A stretch of DNA of 64,000 nucleotides from Thinopyrum elongatum (lineage: Eukaryota; Streptophyta; Magnoliopsida; Poales; Poaceae): positions 215,074,526 to 215,138,525 of the forward strand of contig CM022301.1 of assembly GCA_011799875.1 (NCBI GenBank), written 5' to 3'. Under the pieces are notes generated by a model. It had not been told where the DNA came from and searched no databases. It saw nothing but the letters and a program-made list of their open reading frames with translations. The translations under genes were made by a program, and so were the position numbers. Shown one piece after another: positions 59,464-64,000 of this stretch. Positions within the stretch are counted from its first letter, which is position 1. The number at the start of each line of letters is the position of its first letter.

Positions 59464-60548
59464 TTACCTTGACGCAAGAGCCATGTGCTCATGGTAGGCA
59501 TATTTGGTGTCCTCGGGGCAACTCTCCTCTTCTTCCTCATCCTCTTCTTCCGAAATGGCCTTGGCCTTCAAAGCAAGAGCGGGTGAGCTTTTCTTTAACC
59601 GGACATGAGCAAGAGCATTGTCGGCGGTCTTGTTCATGATGTTCATGGCAATAAACTCATCCAACACTTCACTTGAGGTTAAGGTGTGGAAATCCGGCGT
59701 TTGATGAATCACGGAGGACATGGCCTTGTTGAAAGGCATGATGGCCTTGAGAAACTTGCGCTTGATCCAATTGTCATCCGTATCCTTGATCCCATGGTCT
59801 TGGAGAGCAACCGTAAGAGTTGTCACCCTCCGGTAGAGATCACGCGGATCCTCATCTTCTAGCATCACGAATTCATCGGCCTCATCAAGGACCACTTCAA
59901 AGTTGGACCGTTGGATGCTTGAGCTCCCCTTGTACAAAGATATGATGTGTTACCAACAATCCTTTGCACGAGTGAAGGGACGCAAGTGAGATAGATCTTC
60001 GGGAGGAACCGCATCTTGAAGGATGAACAAGGCGAAGTGATTGTATTGATTATCCACTTCTTCTCTTGGGGTGAGGTTGTTTGGATCATGCGGGTAGAAG
60101 CCTTGCTCAATGATTCTCCAAAGGTTTGTCGAGCTGTGATTCAAATGAGACTTGATGCGAAAAACTCAATTAGCAAAATCACCCTTAACAAGCTTAGGAG
60201 GACCAAGATGATTAATGCGCGGTGTAGGGACCGGTCTCCATAGTCCGGGGGAGGGGGAACCGAGGCAAAGGTTAACGTACCATTCTTGTCATGACGGGAA
60301 CAAGTTTGAGTAGCTTTAGCCGCTTCCTTGCCAGAATTGGCCTCCGACTCTGATGCGATGGGATTAACCACGAGCAACGGATCGGGAGTGGCTTTCAACC
60401 CCTCGAGCAACTCTTTAAACATAGATTTGACCTTGGTCATCATCGACATCTTAAGTCAAGCCATGGCTTCATTTAAGTCATCCCGAGTGATCGAATTCAA
60501 CTCCACGGCCTCGGGCACTTCATCCCCATTACCACCGTCATCAACCAT
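59464..60548 (-). pseudogene. Copia Gag N-terminal part
   Basis: The first ATG is at 60548, 37 nt after the PBS, reading MVDDGGNGDEVPEAVEL; an in-frame TGA follows at about 60458. Frames continue from 60449 (MSMMTKVKSMFKELLEG), shift near 60145 (GFYPHDPNNLTPREEVDN), stop at 59950, and resume at 59937 (DEADEFVMLEDEDPRDLYRR, then FLKAIMPFNKAMSSVI), the UBN2-type capsid region of copia gag. At least four breaks. Confidence 0.88.
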
Positions 60549-60585
60549 ACTCTTCAGGTGATGAAACTCTTAATAAAGAGATGAG

Positions 60586-60597
60586 GCTCTGATACCA
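60586..60597 (-). promoter_or_regulatory. Primer-binding site of the Copia element
   Basis: Minus strand TGGTATCAGAGC, complementary to the 3' end of initiator tRNA-Met, two bases after the LTR end (TTTCA at 60600). Confidence 0.93.
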
Positions 60598-61330
60598 ATT
60601 GAAAGGATTGATATGGTTGACTAGAGGGGGTGAATAGGCAACTAACCAATTTTTAACTTTTCTTAACAAATTAGGGTTAACAACAAATAGGTTGGCTAGA
60701 TATGCAACTAGGTGAGCAACCTATATGATGCTAACAATAACAACAACAAGAGCAAGCAAGATATACAACACAAGTAAAACTTGCACAAAGTAAAGGTAAG
60801 AAATAACTACTAGTGGAGCCGATGGAGACGAGGATGTGTTACCAAAGTTCCTTCCCTTTGAGGGTAAGTACGTCTCCGTTGGAGCGGTGTGGAGGCACAA
60901 TGCTCCCCAAGAAGCCAATAGGGCCACCGTATTCTCCTCACGCCCTCACACAATACGAGATGCCGTGATTCCACTAGTGGTGCCCTTCAAGGCGGCTACC
61001 GAACCTTTACAAACAAGGTTAGGGCAATCTCCACAACTTAATTGGAGGCTCCCAACAACACCACGGAGCTTCACCACAATGGAATGTGGCTCCGAGGTGA
61101 CCTCAACCGTCTAGTGTGCTCAAACACCCAAGAGTAACAAGATCCGCAAAGGATTAGAGGGGGAATCAAATTTCTCTTGGTGGAAGTGTAGATCGGGGCC
61201 TTCTCAACCAATCCCTAGAAAATCAACAAGTTTGATTGGCTAGGGAGAGAGATCGGGCGAAAATGAGCTTTGGAGCAACAATGGAGTTTTGGGGAGGAAG
61301 AGGTGGGTATTCTTGAGGAAGAAGACCCCC

Positions 61331-61338
61331 TTTTATAG
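61331..61338 (-). promoter_or_regulatory. TATA box of the Copia LTR promoter
   Basis: Minus strand CCACTATAAAAGGGGGTC; the TATAAAAG core is at 61331-61338. The expected start is near 61300. The palindromic cluster ends about 45 bp upstream, at 61384. Confidence 0.75.
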
Positions 61339-61383
61339 TGGGGAAAGAATCCAACCGTTATGTAGCTCACAGCCCGCACACAA

Positions 61384-61830
61384 GCGGTACTACCGCTCCG
61401 GGAGCGGTACTACCGCCCAAGCGGTAGTCACCAGAAGTAAGGGCAATGGCATAGGGACTGGGGCCAGCAGTGCCGCCAGAGCGGTACTACCACTGGGGTT
61501 GCCCCACCACAGTGAGTAGGCAGCGGGGGCGAAGGTAGAATGGCTAGAGCGGTACTACTGCCCAAGACAGGCGGTACTACCGCTTGTAGCCGGAACAACC
61601 GTCCCTACTGCCACTAGTGAGTGGCAGAGACAAAGTGAAGAGCAAAACACCATGCGGTAGTGGCAGCGGTAGTAGGGGCGGTACTACCGCGTACAGGCGG
61701 TACTATCGCGCCTACTGTTGCTCCTTCTTCCGCACTCTCTGCTGGGAACCCGACACGAAAAATCGAGGCCCGAGCAGAGAGCGGCAGTCCCAGCGGTACT
61801 ACCACTGCTGCCCGTGGTACTACCGCTTGC
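61384..61830. repeat. Palindrome cluster GCGGTACTACCGC in the LTR U3
   Basis: Perfect 13-bp copies at 61384-61396, 61404-61416, 61571-61583 and 61678-61690, with at least six one- or two-mismatch copies between. They lie immediately upstream of the TATA box. Known: Sireviruses of other plants have dense palindromic repeats at this place; the sequence differs by lineage. Confidence 0.85.
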
Positions 61831-62153
61831 AGCTCTCCACCCCTTCTTCGGCAAAAACGATGGACAACTCCAATAGGCGGAAAGTGGCAATGGGTGCAAT
61901 ATGAGTGTGTACGTGTTGATTCCACCCAAACCTTTCCGAAGCGGACCCCCTCTTGATAGTACGGTTTTCCCTACGACTCAAGTCCACCAAAAAGAAATGC
62001 AGGAAAGAAAACCGTCTTTACTTGAAACTCCGAGGGGCACGAATTGTCTTGTGCCATATGCTTGAAAGTCTGAAATGCTCAATGCACATGATTAGTTCGC
62101 AAACACATTGTCATCAATCACCAAAACCACTTAGGGAGAAATATGCCCTAACA

Positions 62154-62461
62154 CCTGACTTGGGTAATATTCAAAGTAATAGCTCGTGGAGATTCTAGGT
62201 GCGGCCTCCTTAGCCAGACGAGCAGCTTCTACTGCTGCATTGTCCTCACGTGCCTCTCTCTCTCTCTCTCTCATAGATGTAATACCTTCCTTTACCCTGG
62301 TAATCAAAGAGAGCAGGTGCCGGCAAAATAACAGGTACAATAGGTTTTTTTTATCGAACATCAAGTTATAATTATAATTTGTAGCTCTCTTCTACCTTGG
62401 AAATAGTCAGCGACATGAGATACAGGTACCCTGGGCTTGCTAAAAGATGTGCATAGTATAG
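62154..62461 (-). other. Older flanking sequence with a possible exon
   Basis: Minus strand 62303-62154 is open and encodes a charged segment (EDNAAVEAARLAKEAAPRIS, then YYFEYYPSQV). It is preceded by a pyrimidine-containing stretch and TTACCAG, a plausible acceptor. A short CT run is at 62254-62272. The Copia element would have inserted in this frame. No family recognised. Confidence 0.35.
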
Positions 62462-63979
62462 TGATATGTCCATTTGCATCATGTTTTCCTACTGTTATTT
62501 ATAATGTTTTTATGCATAATAATGCTTTTTGGAGTAATTCTAATGCCTTTTCTCCCATAATATGCAAGGTTTACACAAAGAGGGAGAATACCGGCAGCTG
62601 GAATTCTGGACCAGAAAAAGCTACGTCAGAGTTATCTATTCTGCACATCTCCAAATGAGCTGAAAATTGACGGAGAATTATTTTGGAATATATAAAAAAT
62701 ACTGGAGCAAATAACTATCGGAGGGGGCCACCCTGGTGAGCATAAGACACCAGGGCGCGCCTAGGCCCCCAGGCGCGCCCTGGTGGGTTGTGCCCTGCTC
62801 GGCCCACCTCCGGTGCCCATCTTCTGGTATATAGGTCATTTTGACCTAGAAAAAATCAAGGGGGGACTTTCAGGACGAAGCGCCGCCGTCTCGAGGTGGA
62901 ACTTGGGCAGGAGCACTTTTGCCCTCTGGCGGAGCAATTCCGCCAGGGGAACTTCCCTCCCGGAGGGGGAAATCATCGTCATCATCATCACCAACAACCC
63001 TCGCATCTTTGGGAGGGCAATCTCCATCAACATCTTCAATAGCACCATCTCATCTCAAACCCTAGTTCATCTATTGTGTTCAATCTTTGTACCGGAACCT
63101 CAGATTGGTACCTGTGGCTGACTAGTAGTGTTGATTACATCTTGTAGTTGATTACTATATGGTTTATTTGGTGGAAGATTATATGTTCAGATCCATTATG
63201 CTATTTAACACCCCTCTGATCTTGAGCATGATTATCATTTGTGAGTAGTTACTTTTGTTCTTGAGGTCACGGGAGAAGTCATCTTGCAAGTAATCATGTG
63301 AACTTGATATGTGTTCGATATTTTGATGATATGTATGTTGTGATTCCCTTAGTGGTGTCATGTGAACATCGACTACATGGCACTTCACCATATTTGGGCC
63401 TAAGGGAATGCATTGTGGAGTAGTTATTAGATGATGGGTTGCTAGAGTGACAGAAGCTTAAACCCTAGTTTATGCGCTACTTCGTAGGGGACCGATTTGG
63501 ATCCAAAAGTTTAATGCTATGGTTAGATTTTATCTTAATAATTTTCTCATAGTTGCGGATGCTTGCGAGGGGTTTAATCATAAGTAGGAGGTTTGTTCAA
63601 GTAAGAACAACACCTAAGCACCGGTCCACCCACATATCAAATTATCAAAGTAGCGAACACGAATCAAACCAACATGATCAAAGTGATATGGTGGAATTCC
63701 CGTGTACCCTCAAGAACGCTTTGCTTATCATAAGAGACCATTTTGGCCTGTCCTTTTCCACAAAAGGATTGGGCTACCTTGCTGCACTTTGCTTACCGTT
63801 ACCGTTACTTGCTCGTTACAAATTATCTTGCTATCAAACTACTTGTTACCGACTATTTCAGTGCTTGCAGAAAATACCTTGCTGAAAACCACTTGTCATT
63901 TCCTTCTGCTCCTCGTTGGGTTTGACACTCTTACTTATCGAAAGGACTATGATTGATACCCTATACTTGTGGGTCATCA
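62462..63979 (+). repeat. 5' LTR of the right-edge Gypsy element
   Basis: 1518 bp. A TATA-like GGTATATAGGTC lies at 62826-62837. GCGCGCC blocks at 62752-62778 precede it. No gene; open frames are the reverse counterparts of frames in the other LTRs. Confidence 0.88.
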
Positions 63980-64000
63980 AGACTCTTTTCTGGCACCATT
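62462..64000 (+). mobile_element. Athila-type Gypsy element on the plus strand (runs off right edge)
   Basis: The LTR (62462-63979) starts TGATATGTCCATTTGCATC and ends GTGGGTCATCA, followed by TTTTCTGGCACCATT, a degenerate form of the PBS seen at 54116-54134. The body matches the LTRs of 45363-56250 in reverse complement with clear divergence. The flanking 5 bp on the left are TATAG. Confidence 0.88.

Larger units (their letters stand above)
1..62153 (-). mobile_element. Sirevirus-type Ty1/copia LTR retrotransposon, interrupted by nested insertions (runs off left edge)
   Basis: Seen: the sequence at 1-698 is repeated in the same orientation at 61468-62153. A primer-binding site (60586-60597), broken gag, protease, integrase, RT and RNase H regions, an env-like ORF and a polypurine tract (699-715) follow in the correct order on the minus strand. 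The element's own DNA is 1-3910, 44018-45362 and 56251-62153, about 11.2 kb inside the window; the rest is inserted DNA. Known: an env-position third ORF, a gag extended by coiled coil, and several polypurine tracts are hallmarks of the Sirevirus (SIRE/Maximus) lineage. Inference: it belongs to that lineage and is probably immobile, because gag-pol is broken. The left end of the 3' LTR is outside the window, so its target duplication cannot be checked (right flank reads CCTGA). Confidence 0.88.
60600..62153 (-). repeat. 5' LTR of the Copia element
   Basis: 1554 bp, TGTTAGGGCAT...CCTTTCA on the minus strand, bounded by the PBS and by flanking CCTGA. U3 (62153 to about 61305) holds the palindrome cluster; the TATA box is at 61331-61338. 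R and U5 cover the rest. No gene. Confidence 0.93.

Noticed and set aside
1..64000. CRISPR arrays, operons, riboswitches, phage or plasmid genes
   Set aside because: None seen; repeat spacing, splice-site signals and transposon types are those of a large plant genome.

Overview
The window looks like intergenic chromosomal DNA of a grass, most likely a Triticeae species (wheat/Aegilops/barley group). The grounds are Stowaway-type MITE termini (CCTCCGTTCCAAAATAAGT), an Athila-type Gypsy element, a Sirevirus-type Copia element, CACTA elements, a LARD-like element with LTRs over 4 kb, and deep nesting. I see no intact host gene, no tRNA or rRNA gene, and nothing prokaryotic. Family names are given from recognisable protein motifs; exact Triticeae family names could not be resolved by eye.

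Almost the whole window is one nested stack of transposons. Level 1 is a Sirevirus-type Copia element on the minus strand. Its 3' LTR runs off the left edge (1-698) and its 5' LTR is 60600-62153, giving pieces at 1-3910, 44018-45362 and 56251-62153. Level 2a is a LINE (minus strand, 3911-44017) inserted in the Copia RNase H region, shown by a 16-bp target duplication at 3895-3910 and 44018-44033. Level 2b is an Athila-type Gypsy element (minus, 45363-56250) inserted in the Copia reverse transcriptase region. Level 3a is a 32.5-kb CACTA transposon (7286-39831, TSD TAG) inside LINE ORF2. Level 3b is a 1.45-kb 5'-end fragment of a different CACTA element (41031-42482, flanked by CCT) inside LINE ORF1. 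Level 4 is a LARD-like LTR element (20368-31542, TSD TAAAC) inside the large CACTA. To the right of the Copia element are about 300 bp of older sequence and then another Gypsy LTR on the plus strand (62462-63979) that continues past the window.

Most coding regions are decayed. The Copia gag-pol carries stops and frameshifts and has lost the catalytic integrase Glu. The LINE RT active site reads FVDV instead of FADD. The Athila pol is split over several frames. The exception is the Copia env-like third ORF (1190-2601), which is open throughout. The large CACTA shows no transposase, but its left arm holds a broken multi-exon gene on the minus strand (13.7-17.2 kb) and its right arm a multi-exon gene on the plus strand (32.7-38.3 kb). 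The two seem to share an acidic SSSEE exon type, and the right-arm gene shows tandem exon repetition. These CACTA genes, the palindrome clusters of the Copia element, and the single-TIR CACTA fragment are the most interesting parts.
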